From the NCBI GenBank assembly GCA_947652115.1, contig OX393568.1:6240320-6304319 (forward strand): a stretch of 64,000 nucleotides of DNA, read 5' to 3'. A program made the position numbers and the translations under genes. Positions within the stretch are counted from its first letter, which is position 1. The number at the start of each line of letters is the position of its first letter. This document shows positions 20,873 through 33,100 of this stretch, one piece after another. The notes under the pieces are model-generated. The model saw only the letters and a program-made list of their open reading frames with translations, searched no databases and was not told the DNA's origin. This stretch comes from Blastomussa wellsi. Lineage: Eukaryota > Cnidaria > Anthozoa > Scleractinia > Plerogyridae.

Positions 20873-22779
20873 TGTAAATTTAAGTCTTCATTTTAAAATG
20901 GCGGAGAGATGATGGCACATGTGTACAAAAACTGCACTTTTTGTAGGAAAAATAGACCGGTCTTTAAAAATGCCGTGTCATAAGCTTAGTATGCGAGTTG
21001 GTCGCTCCTATTGATAAGCTCGTGACGTCCTTTACTGGCCACTTCGTGTGTGCAGCTCTTAAATCTCTCTTAAATATAGACAGGGGCAAAACTTTACGTA
21101 CGTCCATATCGATGTTACAGTCTTGTAATTACCAAGAAAAAATTAAACTGTTAAAACCTTGGTTTCACTTTGGCTCATTATATTTTTATGACTTGACGCC
21201 ATTGGTTTTCTTAGCTCCCAGTTTGTTAAGCTAAAAAATATAGGCACCCAAGGCTCGAGGCGCTAGGGGTGATCTGTAAAACGTTTACTACTGCGTTCCT
21301 AAAACACGTATTTTACTAACTGTCAGCTGTCACTTGTTGACCCCCCAAACTCCGAGTCTATTTAGGCTAATGGAATTCTTACTAAATTGTTTGACAACAG
21401 TGGAATATTCTGTTACTCTGGATCCGCTGCTGCCAAGAGTCGAGTTCGCAGCGATTAGGCCTGTCCCGATTGCGCTGGAAAAATCGCCAAAAAGTGCTCA
21501 AAACATGACAAAAAGCCCTCAAATAGTGCTCAATTTTTTAAAAAAGCGCATGAAATTTAGAAATAGTGCTCGAAAGTTGCTTGTAGTTTTTAAACAATTA
21601 TTGGATGAGGTTTTTGTGATATCCGGAATAATCAAAGTCGAGGTAAGTGTTATCAGCCGAAGCCGAGTGCCTCGTCACTTTTGTCGATCTTTTAGTATTT
21701 TCCGAATCTTTATCTTCAAGCAATTTCTCAATTTCTTGCTGGGTCGATGAAGCGAAACGACAATCCATGTTCTTACTTCGTTGTCCGTGAATATAAGACA
21801 TTCCTCTTGGAAATCATGCATTGCGTGCGCAACCTACAGATTGTTCACAAATCTGCCAGCGGATTGGTAAATAATATGTAGGTTGCGCTGTCTCCCAGAA
21901 TTAACTGTAGGCTCTTAGCCAATGAGAAGACAGATGGTGACTACAATGTATGATTATCATAGATATTCGCAGTTTTATCAAAGCTTAAGCTTTAACCCCC
22001 ATTTTCTAATAGGTGTCCATGAAAGTAAAGCAACCCGCCGCCCTCTTTGGGAGACTTTTTTAAAGTAAAGAACTAAAACACAGTGTGGATATGCATGGAT
22101 GTCGACATGACAACCTGGTGAGTACTGGGGGCGGGTGTGTCTCCCAGAAAATGGTCTTTTTAGTTTTAGAAGCATTTCCCACGGTGGTTTTCGAGGTATG
22201 TTTTCGCGGTATGTGTAATAGCCAATCATGTGAGAGCTCATTGTTCTAAAAATAAAAAGATACGGGACAGGGTTGACTCAAGGGCAAAGTACGAATAGAG
22301 GCTCCTTCTCATGGGCTCCTGTGCTACGCCCATTATTAAGATATAAACCCAAGATCGACTCAGTTTACCACTCTAGCTCTTCAACCGTCAAATCAGCATC
22401 GTTTCTAAAGCACTCCCAGAGCGAGTTGCATTAAACATGTGAAAAAAGGGTCAAATTATGCCCAAAAGTCAACGAAGTGCTCAAGAGTGCTGGAAACGTA
22501 AAATAGTCCTCCAAATTCGAAAGCGTGCCCGCGCCAACCTGTTCCCCTCCCTAGCTGGCTACAATTTTCAAAGAGCTCGTGATCACAAAGCATTTTCATT
22601 GGCAAAAACAACAGCGCATTCTCTTGGCTGAAAGGTTGGGATAAACCGCGAGAAGACTAATCCCCTAATAACGGCTGCGTAGGAGACTAGCCAAAATCCT
22701 GAATTCAGGATTTTGGCTTCGCAGTCCTTAACTCTAACTCTAAGCCATATCTCTATGAAGATAACTCTAACAGTAGCCG
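20873..22779. other. Intergenic repeat-rich DNA
   Basis: No gene recognised. 21440-21600 and 22400-22540 share 'agtgctc' and 'gtgctcaa' phrases and appear to be the two ends of a decayed element. A partial copy of the 'ggggcgtagcg' MITE lies around 22125-22200. The 138-codon frame at 21334-21750 has no motif and overlaps these repeats. Confidence 0.4.
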
Positions 22780-22995
22780 TCCCCCCTGGAGTATTCAATA
22801 GTATTCGATTTGAATACTTGAAGTGCACCTGGGGTATTTCACGAGTATTCAATTGGGAATACATGGCGCACACCCAGGGTGTTTAATTTGAATACGGAAA
22901 AACAGGCCGGATTCTTATAGGATATCCCAGGTGTATTTCGAATCAGGCGTCCTAGAATACGTCGGAATATAACAGTATACGAGGCGTGCGCCGAC
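22780..22995. other. Cluster of GTATTC/GAATAC hexamers
   Basis: Eight copies of GTATTC or its complement GAATAC occur in ~210 bp, several in inverted pairs (for example tattcgatttgaatac). No coding frame. It could be a decayed palindromic repeat or a cluster of binding sites. Confidence 0.5.
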
Positions 22996-24884
22996 TCGTA
23001 TTCGAGCGAATTCTGGCCCGAATATTTGGCTTTTTGCGCAGTGCTGGCATCCGGAAATACCTTTCTAGCTCAAGGCATAATTGCAACAGAAAGTCCGATA
23101 GCGCCAAATATTTCTTTGTGTTCTCCTAATCAACATAGCAGAAGTCCACCAAAATCTACCTGGAGGAAAACAAAAAATTCACTAAATTCACTAAACTAAT
23201 TTGCATAATTTCAAAATGGCCGCTTGATATTGTTTGCTACAATTGTAACGAATCTTAACAGACAGTTATCTCCATAATAAGTCAAGACGTTACTCTAAAC
23301 AACATATCATAAATCTAGAACACTCTACCCAGGGTAAAATGGTTAATTGCCTCATTCCCTTTTAGCCAACGTGAATAAATTAAAAATGGCGGGGCTTTTG
23401 GGCTTTCTTATTGAAAGAACTCAGGGGGGTGCCACTAGACAATTACCCCAATTTACAGTTATACATAAGGCGTAGTTGTTTGCAAGTAGTTACCTCTATT
23501 AACATACATTATACTATTCCTGGTCCGCAACATTTGAAATCTATGTAAATGAAGAAGGAATATCGTTATCGAAAACTCGATAACAATGACCCCCAAAACT
23601 CGAAAACGAAGACCCCAAACTAGAAAAGAAGAAACCACATGGCTTGAAAACGGAAACCCCAACGCAAAAATGTAACTTAGCTAGAATCATTCACATGCAT
23701 ATGGTGGTAATTCTACTGCAGTACTGACGAGTTCAGCAAGCAATCACCCTCAAAGTTGAACTATCCGTTTTCGCACGAACAGATAAGCAGAGAAATTAGT
23801 TAGTTAGTACTCGCTTCAGTATGTGTGTGTGTGTGTGGGGATCTTCGTTTTCAAGTTGTGGGACCTTCGATCTTTGGCCTTCGTTTCCATGATCAGAGTC
23901 CTTGTTTTCTATACTACTTTGAAGTGGTCCAGTTAACAGGCACTTGCTACATGCAGGTAACTCTGGAAGAGGCTTATATGCACTGAAATACACTGCCAGG
24001 CCTTTCTGCTAAAGGGTGGCAACTAAAAACTAACTATACAAGTCAACAGTCTTCCCCACCACGGACTGGTTGGGGATGACTACGCCAAGGCTCTTACATC
24101 GCACGGACGACTCTGAAGACTGATCCAGCTCTTGAATATTCTTTTGAAAACAAGATTTGACAGATGGTAAACGCATGTTAAATAAGACTGCGTTCTAGAA
24201 AATTTGGTATTCTGTCCATGTCGCTTGGAATGTAGCGAGTGAAAAGGTGTTTACTGTACTATCTCAAACGCGAAGCTTTCGAAATCTGTGCCACTGGACA
24301 ATAAACATGACTCATACTCATACTCATACTCATTTTTTTCTTGGACAAGTCTGTCCAAGGGGGAAAGGTGCAGTGAGGTTATCGCTATGTTAAGCACCAA
24401 TCCTGATATAAACAGTACCGCTAATGAACAGTAATTGCAGAACCTTGAGCCCAAGTTTTCCATGGGCGAATAGTCAGACAGAGCTCTGAATTGAATACGG
24501 TCCAAAACCTACAATTTTATGTTCAATTAGGCCAATAATCAAGGAAATTGTCTCTTTAAAGAGCAACGGGCGCTTGATCGTTTTCTCGTTAGCAATTACA
24601 CTACTTGTCCTCGTTTTCTACGAGCGATACGCAACTCCAGCTGTGCCTCGTTGACTATAAACTCGTGGAAAACTTGGGCTCGTAGTCTAATTGTTAAATA
24701 AATGGTGATAATAATGCTGTTAAGAAATGCTAAGTTGCAGTTGACCTTGGCTTAAATAAATAAATAAATTAAGTGTCTTTATTGTTCAAAAGATAAAAAT
24801 TAAAAGGGATCTATAACTTCAAGCATTTTTTTTTTGCTTTTCTATAGACTCCCTCGTCACTTTTCAATTTAGTAACGAAACTGT

Positions 24885-24916
<32 letters not shown>

Positions 24917-26724
24917 TGAGCGAATTGTCAACGAGGCGCAACCGAGTTGACTATCGCTCATAGAAAACGAGGGCGAGTAGTCTTTTCGTAGAAACTCTAA
25001 AGGATTACATTCTAAAAGCTACCATTTTATGTATTACAAAGCGAAATATCAAGAAAAATCTTGCTTTCAAAGAGCAACGCGCACGCGATTGTTTTTTTTA
25101 TCGGCGAATAGAAAACAGTCAGAGAACCAATCAGATTCAAGCATTTCCAATAGAACACAGCTGAGTTTCTACTAAAATAAGATAAACATCGCAATAAAAT
25201 GAAAATGAATAAAAAATGAACATATCGTTTTACGTATCAGTGTTTTCATGAAAAACACATCTTGGGACATAGCCAAAACCAGTCAGAATGCTTTATTTTT
25301 GTAATAATGTGTGAGCTGGACGTGTAACCGACGAAACGAGCAAAAAAAAGTCCGTGCAGAGCAAAAATCGCTCGCGCTATACGCCCGCGATTAACTACGA
25401 CAGCGATGCCGAGCACAACTCCGCCAGGGGGCGGTGAGAGAGAGACACTGGGAACGAGATTAACTCCGAGTAATATGAACGCGCTAATAGTCTAAGCGAA
25501 TCACGTGAGGTAATAAATGCAATCAATATTCCCCAGTTACTAAAAATTGCCTGGTCGATCTTTTGTTCCAAGAGACTGCGATCCTTTTGGTCAGCAAAGG
25601 ATCGCGGCCTTTTGGAAATACAATCACACCCGAACCTCTCAAATGTTACAAATCTGTCGAGACGTCCACTTCGGAATGTATGTTTTTGGGTCTTTCAATG
25701 TAAAAACCACCCCTCCATCTGATGTATAAGTCAAACCTGTTTTAGTGCTTGGAAAAACTGTTTGGCTATGAACAGCCGTTAAATAATTCATGCAACTGGA
25801 AAACATCGACATACAACTCCATTCGCAAACTGATTATTATCTTCCTTATCTTCGAATTATAAATTGTTTAAATAATTACCATTTCCTGTGAGAAAGTGTT
25901 TGACGGCGTCTTGAGGTGAATGTCGTGAATTTGGGCATGATTGTAGGCGAGGAATTTTTTGGTCACACTCTTTTTTTGCACATGGCCAGACGCCAATGAG
26001 GTTGGAGAATACAAAAACTTCCAAAAAGTAAAGAACGCTTTAAAACTTCACGGCAGAAAAATCTTTGAAAATTAAGTACATTCATAAAAAATTTATCTGC
26101 AATGTCATCAGCGAAATGAATGCCCCGGTGAAATTTGACAAGCGAAATTTGAAAAGTTCATCACATTTACTTGTGGCAGACAGTTACAGAAACTGTTGAC
26201 AGTGTTAGCAAATGTCCCAAGACCACCGGAAAAAGAATCTCGAATAACTCCTTTGTCGCTATAGAAACTTTTGTGCAGAGGCGTCCAGACGTGACAAAGT
26301 CGCTCAGTTCATCGGCCAAAAGCTTTTTAACAGTGAAAAGCTTAATAATGACAAGAGCATTTTAATACCGTCACCTTATTTGCCTTGATTCTCTGGATGA
26401 TTGAGTAAAGGAATGTAATTTATATGCATGAGAGACCTTATAAAGCGATGCTGGAAATAATTATTTTGTTTACTCCGATAGTCATAGCTTGAGCTGATCC
26501 GTCAAACTGCACCCATTCCGGAAATATCTGAAATTTGTACGTTTGGCGTGAGCACAAGTGGTTCTTGCCTTGTTTGTAGCAGCATAACAGCACGCACAGC
26601 CAGGCGAAATTCACTCACGCTAGAGTTTTCGCAAACAACCGCAACGTTTGCACGAAGGAGCGAACGCGCTGGAAAACAAACAGAGTTGTACTTTATGCGT
26701 CTGGTCTGAATTGCCCTCGTACAA
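22996..26724. other. Intergenic, no gene seen
   Basis: Apart from the inverted-arm element above, a (GT)n tract near 23822-23837 and a (TCATAC)n tract near 24308-24330, nothing is recognised. A putative Mab-21-like gene 2 promoter would lie in the last few hundred bases; no TATA box stands out. Confidence 0.35.
24600..24983. mobile_element. Non-autonomous element with ~98-bp inverted arms
   Basis: The left arm (24600-24697) 'ctacttgtcctcgttttcta...' is inverted in the right arm (24885-24983) '...tagaaaacgagggcgagtag'. Inner parts 'gggctcgtagtctaattgtt' and 'aacaattagactacgagccc' are perfect complements. The ~190-bp centre is AT-rich and non-coding. Confidence 0.75.
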
Positions 26725-28089
26725 ATGTCGAACGCGCGTGGAAGAAAAAACAGAGGTGGCCAAATTTTCGATGATAACAGTAACGAAATGCCAGATCCGA
26801 ATCTGCTGAGTCCGAATTCTTCGATGAAAAGCCTCGATGTGTCGTCTGCCTCGGACAACGAATCTTGGGCCTCGGAGGATTCGTATCCTGATGAATTGCA
26901 GTCGCCTCCAATACAGTGGAAATCAGAAATTCCCTGGACGCCCGATCGCCGCAGAAGCTCTATCAAGAAACCTCAATTTCAGCTCGATCCTGTTGCTGTT
27001 CAGCTGAACGAATTTTACGAAAATCGAGTGAGAATTAGCCTGGAGCGCAAAGAAATCTGCGAAGAAATTGCCTACAACGCCGTGCACAAATGCTTCCGGA
27101 AAATCCAGATGGTCGACAACCGATTCCGCGCGAACAGCCTCGTATCTCAGGGCATTCCGTACGACGGCTTGCAAGCTGAAGAACCCATTCAAATGGACAT
27201 GTTGGTGCAGCTTTCTCCGGGCACGAGCTCTGCAATGTACACTGCATACGACGAGCGAACGGGAGGCACACGAGTGCAGCCGAGCTCCGAGGACTACAGC
27301 GTATGGGAGGACTGCATAACGACCAACGGCTTCTTGTCTGCCGGCAAGATAAACTCACTTATGCGAAAGTACGTCAAGAAAGCTGTGAAGATTTTGAATT
27401 TTCACATCAAAGATGGCCGCGTAGAAAAACTGCCGAAGAACTTAAGTAGCATCTCGGTCGAGAAAGGCCCCGTAATTCGATTAACGATCAATAAAGACAT
27501 ATCCGTGGATATCCTTCCCGCATTTGTGATTCCGGATTCACGCTCGGACCCGTCTAGGAGAGACTGCCCCTCGTCTTCACACGTGGTTTGCAAACCCCAC
27601 GTTCAAAACGAGATGATCTGGCGTTTATCGTTTTATGTGGCAGAGAAAAACCGCATTCGAGCTCTTAGCGAGGGCTGCCGTGTACAGCTTTTGCGGATTT
27701 TAACCGAAATCCGCGACAATGAGGATCAACTAAAGAAGCTTTCATCTTATCATGTCAAGACCTTGCTCTTCCACGAATCGGATGTTTATCCTGACTTTCA
27801 CGAGTGGAGTGCGGATAAAATCACGCGGCGATTTTTCGGACTGTTGGAACGCCTCAAGAAGGCGCTGAAAGAGGGAAACCTTCCACACTACTTCATGCAG
27901 CCACCTGATTTCAAACCGGTGAATTTATTCGCCGATCTGGACGGGAAAACTTTGTCGGACATGTTAGATGTAATCGAGGATATCATGGAGAATCCGATGG
28001 GTGTCCTGAACACTGTTGGACGCGAGAGAAGACAAACCATGTGGCCTTGGGAAATGGGGTTGTTTCTGCCCGCGGGATTAACCTCGTGA
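26725..28089 (+). CDS. Mab-21/cGAS-like domain protein 2, 454 aa, single coding exon
   Basis: Divergent paralog of the gene at 19149, same strand. Residues 1-80 are disordered (Ser/Asp-rich, then WTPDRRRSSIKK). The Mab-21 domain has SQGIPYDGL (141-149) with GI in place of GS, then PIQMDML with Gln156 and Asp158, and SVDILPAF with Asp262. Only the first catalytic acid is replaced (Glu to Gln), and spacing from the GS-like pair is again +12 and +14. Later motifs are SHVVCKP, IWRLSFYVAEKNRI, LSSYHVKTLLFHESD and LPHYFMQP. The stop is followed 5 nt later by a strong donor (GCGG/gtaagt, 28095) and a matching acceptor lies at 29625, so a 3'-UTR intron is likely. An orphan role in nucleotide sensing or as a scaffold is possible; nothing in the sequence proves activity. 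Confidence 0.88.
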   Translation: MSNARGRKNRGGQIFDDNSNEMPDPNLLSPNSSMKSLDVSSASDNESWASEDSYPDELQSPPIQWKSEIPWTPDRRRSSIKKPQFQLDPVAVQLNEFYENRVRISLERKEICEEIAYNAVHKCFRKIQMVDNRFRANSLVSQGIPYDGLQAEEPIQMDMLVQLSPGTSSAMYTAYDERTGGTRVQPSSEDYSVWEDCITTNGFLSAGKINSLMRKYVKKAVKILNFHIKDGRVEKLPKNLSSISVEKGPVIRLTINKDISVDILPAFVIPDSRSDPSRRDCPSSSHVVCKPHVQNEMIWRLSFYVAEKNRIRALSEGCRVQLLRILTEIRDNEDQLKKLSSYHVKTLLFHESDVYPDFHEWSADKITRRFFGLLERLKKALKEGNLPHYFMQPPDFKPVNLFADLDGKTLSDMLDVIEDIMENPMGVLNTVGRERRQTMWPWEMGLFLPAGLTS

Positions 28090-28094
28090 CGCGG

Positions 28095-29625
28095 GTAAGT
28101 TTTTTCCTCAGTAAAGCGCACCACTTGCAAAATTATCGTCTCAATTTCTGTGCTCCTGTTTTATTAGCATGTATAATGGTTCCTTTTTATAGCTTGAAGT
28201 ATGATACGTCTAGAATAGAGAAGCGTGCATTAAATCAAATATAAAAATTCCGATCGAGTATGCAAATCTTTTGTTCCCGCAGCAATCGAATTTTTGTTTT
28301 GACAAAAATCGTTTTACGGCTTACGGTAATGAAGTGACAAAAGCGACTCGGATTTTTATGAGTCGTTATTTGATATTGAATTCGCCGATTTTGTTTGCTT
28401 TCTTCAATGTACTTTTTGAATATTGCGATTGACAAATGTGCGTTAAATTCTCAAAGGTCGTTCACACGACAGCAAAATTTGGCCCGGACTCGTCCAAAAA
28501 ATGGTCCGGACCCGACGAGTTTTGCAAAGAAAGCATTCTGGTTTGGTTTTGCTAGCATATATTTGCTAGTCTGGAAAAATTAGCACTCTAAAAAACATTG
28601 AAAACAAATGGAGGCGTCGTTGAAGCAGAGAAAACAGAATATTTCATGACATAAAAGGAAGAAAATTCACCCTATAACACAACATGCCTGGGAAATAATG
28701 TGAAACTCACTGACAAAATAGCGTTTTAATTTTATCGTTTGACCTCGTTATCATCTGAAACAACACAGAGCCGTAAAAGAAAATATTTAATTCTGGAGTT
28801 TTATCGTTTTCGCTCTGTATTTGGCGCCGGCGTGGCGGCTGGGGCAATTAAGAGTTTTGTCTTGTAATATCAAAGCTCTTGTTAGAGATGTCACAAAACC
28901 TAAAACTACGTGGTCTAATAGTAATTACAGTGTTTTGCTTCGGATGGTTTTAAGTGTCAAATTGAGCAATTAGAAGAACCTTTTTAAAACTACTCGTCGA
29001 GGTCATCACAATTCGCGGCTCCGAACAAGAACCGGAGTTTAAATTGAATTTCTACTGCCATACTTGTTTTTTTAAGCCCGTATGTTACGATTTGTGCGGG
29101 ACGTTGTTGCTCAGAGAGACGCAACTTTGCATTTGTCGAGTACTTGTAATGTTTCGAATTTGACGTTTATGTCTGAACGTTAGGTTAAACATAGATATTA
29201 ATGGTTACCATAAAATTGTTTTATATCGCAGCCCAACAGCTCAACATAACAGGTGAATCCAGCTTTCTACTAAAAGTAAAACAAATGTAAAGAACAAGAA
29301 ATTAATTAAATTAAAAGTTTGACATTGATGTCTCATTCGGAATGCGTGGAACGTAAATTCTCGCTAATCGACCAGACGGGAATTATTACTGTTCAATGAT
29401 CAACTTCCAGATCGAATAACAGGCGGTCTCGAACAAACTCGAGTGAAAAAAGTTACATTATTTCTCGCATTTTAAAAAAAATATGTATTTTGTGATAATG
29501 CCTTGATCTACTGAAAAAATTCAGAATTGTAAAAGCGCGTGTGCTGTGTACGAGTGTTCCACGCGCGCAATTGAAAAATTGTGCGCGTTATTGGGCTGTT
29601 GTTAATGTCCTTAATTTTGTTTTAG
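28095..29625 (+). other. Probable 3'-UTR intron of Mab-21-like gene 2
   Basis: Donor gtaagt at 28095, and acceptor 'taattttgttttag' ending at 29625 followed by 'gacccaaccgcagatgg'. The interval has no coding exon. The stop codon is only 5 nt from the junction, so the transcript should escape nonsense-mediated decay. Confidence 0.5.
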
Positions 29626-30124
29626 GACCCAACCGCAGATGGAATGACATTCAATGAAGATTTCAATTCAAGAAAACCACATTCTACCGCGTTCTAAAAT
29701 TGGAACCATTAATGAAACATCAGCTGTTGTTTGCCACCTTAAATACACACCCAAAAGGCAGTGTGTGTTAAGTTATTCAAAGAGTCTCACTAGCTGAATC
29801 CCAAGTCTGCTTGCTTTCAAACAGGCAAAGCTTTTGAAGAAAAAAATAGACTGAGTCATTAATTGTTACATGTATTTCAATTACAAGTAAAAAAAACTCT
29901 ATAATGAAATTTAAAGTTTACTTCCACAACCCAACACTTCTTTTATTATTTTGAGAAACCGTCAAGGTTTGTATAACACATTTCGTATTTACTTTAGTTT
30001 TCATTATATATTTTGCTATCTTCTTCGTTTACATTCCATTTTAAGTAAACGAGGGGTAAAATAGTGTTATTGTTGTAAAATAAATTAATATTGAGTAAAT
30101 TATATATTTAAATATTTTCTGTTA

Positions 30125-33100
30125 TTAAATCATATCTGGTCTTTGCGGCATACACATGTTGTAGTGAACTTGCTGATTCCAGAAGTCCGGTCGTTTCCAA
30201 CCACACCACCCCTGAAAGAAATGAACAAATAAGGTTATATTTTACATGTAAGCCCAGCAATCCCCCGCCCACCCCTACTTGCTACAGGCAATCAGTTCCG
30301 TGAGAGAAAATCCAATCCTTTCTTCTTTTTCTGAAATCATGTGAATGTAATTGGTATAACCCTTATAGCCCCAATGTCTCTTTCAAATGGGTAACTGCAA
30401 ATTGTTGGGGCAACCAAACAGATTGCTGGGCAGTAACCTGCAATCCACGATTCCCTCTAAAGCGGTAGGGTAGCAGCTCTCGTACGCTTGTAATTCTACT
30501 GGCATTAGTTGCTATTGTTTTAGGGGCTAGGGGCATTGTTCCTGTTGTTTGTTCTATTGTCCTCTCAAAGCGTCGCAAGCCATTCATGTGAGAGCTGCTA
30601 CCTCGCCCCTCTATAAACCCCTTGCATAAATGGCGCCTAGATTTCAATAACAATACTTGTGCATACTAAGCCTCACATTCATGTGCAAAATCCTTTATCT
30701 GGAAACAAGTACGAGGCTAAGGATGTACAAAGTATTGCTATTCAAATTTAGGTGCCATTTATGCAAAGAGTCTATGAGACTTGCGCAAGTGACTTGGCGA
30801 TTGACTAGCATCTCATGAGGCCCCATTAGGGGGGTCTGACTATCCTGTATCCCATTCATTTTTGGCCTAAATATCCTGTTAATTGCAGTGGTTTGTATCT
30901 CCAACTTTTATGTCCGATACCCCCGATTATCTTGTTTAAATTTCCCGTATCCCGTTAATTTTTCCTCAAAATATCCCGTATCCGATTCCCTATTCAAAGG
31001 GGACAGACCACAATCTCAATGTTGGCTCCTGTAAAAAATATCTAACTGCCATAACTGTTTATCAGTAGGATGCCTAAAATGCTTGTAATTCCACAATTGG
31101 TTTTGGCTCCATTAAATCCTATACCAATTGCAGAACATTTCAGGTGGAGCCACCCACGATATGAGCACAGTTACTGACAAGAAAAAGTAATAAGGAAAAC
31201 AACGAAAAAGAAATTAAACCGTTAAATTGCGAACTAAGTATACACGTCAACTAAATAAACCAAACACGCATACCACATACGGAAATACGCGTGCGCGTGC
31301 CTTCAAATCTAAATGAAGGACCGGGAATATAATTTTTTACCCAAATATCCCGTATCCCTTAAACCCCTAATAGGGCCTCTCTCATTTAGGGGGAGTGTAA
31401 ATACTCCCAGCTAATTCATGCTTCAGAAAGTGGAGTTAAGTGCCAGGAACCATTTCTCAAATGCGACTGATAGACTGACTGTGCACAGAAACAGACTAAA
31501 TGTAAGGAGGGTAACAAACCTTGTCTAATATGACCTTGAGATCCTCTCCACCAGTGTAATGTGGGTCAAGAATTAAAAACCTAATGAAAAAATATTGAAA
31601 GGATTGCACTTGTTTGCATTTCGTGCAAATGAAGGCCTAACAACAACAACAACAACAATAACAATAACAACAACAATAATAATAACAATAATAATAATGA
31701 TAATAATAATAATCAACTTTACTTAATGAGAAGGGGCAGATCCAGGGGAGTGAATAGGGTGGCTAGCCCCCCCGTCCCCCCCCCCATTTCGGCTTCTTGA
31801 CTTGTACTTTTGTAACAGAGTATCAAGATCTGCCACTGAATGAGGGTTACACAAAACAGTTAATATACTGTAAAACCAATGGCCCTAAATAAATAGTACA
31901 AATTAAGAACTAATAACATTACACAAAACCATAAAAAGTAACAATACAACTTTAAGGAGTTACAAATATAACATAAAAGCTAAAAAATTAAACTACTTGC
32001 TCACAAAATGTTCTAACATGGATTTCTTGAAGCCTATTAGATACTGGTTGCTTCTGATCTCGCTGGGGATCTTATTCCAGAGGCAGGTAGTCAATACTGT
32101 GAAAGACCTCCCTCCCTCTAACTCCCGTTTCAATCTGGGGCAGACAAGGTTTTTAAAATAGTTCATGTCTGCTCATTCATTTGTTGACATCTGCATTTCT
32201 TATTAGCATCTGAGTCATAAGATGGGCAGTCCCAAGAAATCCATTTATATACCAAGATAGAAACAAAACAAATATCAGTTATTTTTGTTTGGTTTGAAAA
32301 TAGTTATGGTAAACCAGTTCAATTGTATTTTCATTTGTTTTAGATTATGATAATACTTAGTTCGATAAAATATCCATAATCCCCCACCCTCCCCCCTCCC
32401 CCCACAGAAGGAATTGGAAATTCCTGGGGGTGTGGGGGTTCTCAAAGGCCAAAGAAAGCAAAAGTACGAAGCTCAATTGGTATTTATTGGAATTTCTAGA
32501 GTGCTGGTGGTGGAGGGGTCTAAAGGAAATTCCCTTTTGTGGGGGAGGTATGGATAATTTATGGAACATATACTTTTTATAACCAACAATTTCCCTTTGG
32601 ACTGAGGAAAAAATTAACTTGAGATTCGACATATTGCTGGAAAAGTTTGGTGCTCAGAACTTTGGAAATTTCCAATAAATATTGCAGTGTGTTGGTAAAA
32701 GACACTGGCTGTTAAATAGGCCATTTCCGAGTTCGCTTAAGCCTCTATTTCAAGGCGAGTCTAAGTGCAAAGTCTTTGTAATGAAAATGAGTTGTTATTC
32801 ATATGGAAAGCAAAACTCATTACCATGACAAAACTTTCCCACTTAGACTCGCTTTGAAATAGAGGCTGAAGGGAACTCGGAAATGGCCTATTGGGTTGAG
32901 CTGACAATTAGCAACTCTGTTCTACAACAAACTGACCTTACATCACCAGTCTGATCATTAAAATCTACTCCCAATATCGTGTGCGCCAGAACACCACCAC
33001 CTTAAAAAAGTCAAACATACCAACAAATCATAAAGACCCAATGGCTAACCTGTAGACTAAAGTATGTAAAATATCAATCAATAACACACAAGCAAATTGA

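Noticed and set aside
21334..21750. 138-codon frame on the plus strand
   Set aside because: Lies in repeat-derived sequence with 'agtgctc' phrases and no recognisable motif.
26502..26966. 154-codon minus-strand frame
   Set aside because: Overlaps the start of Mab-21-like gene 2 antisense, with no motif of its own.
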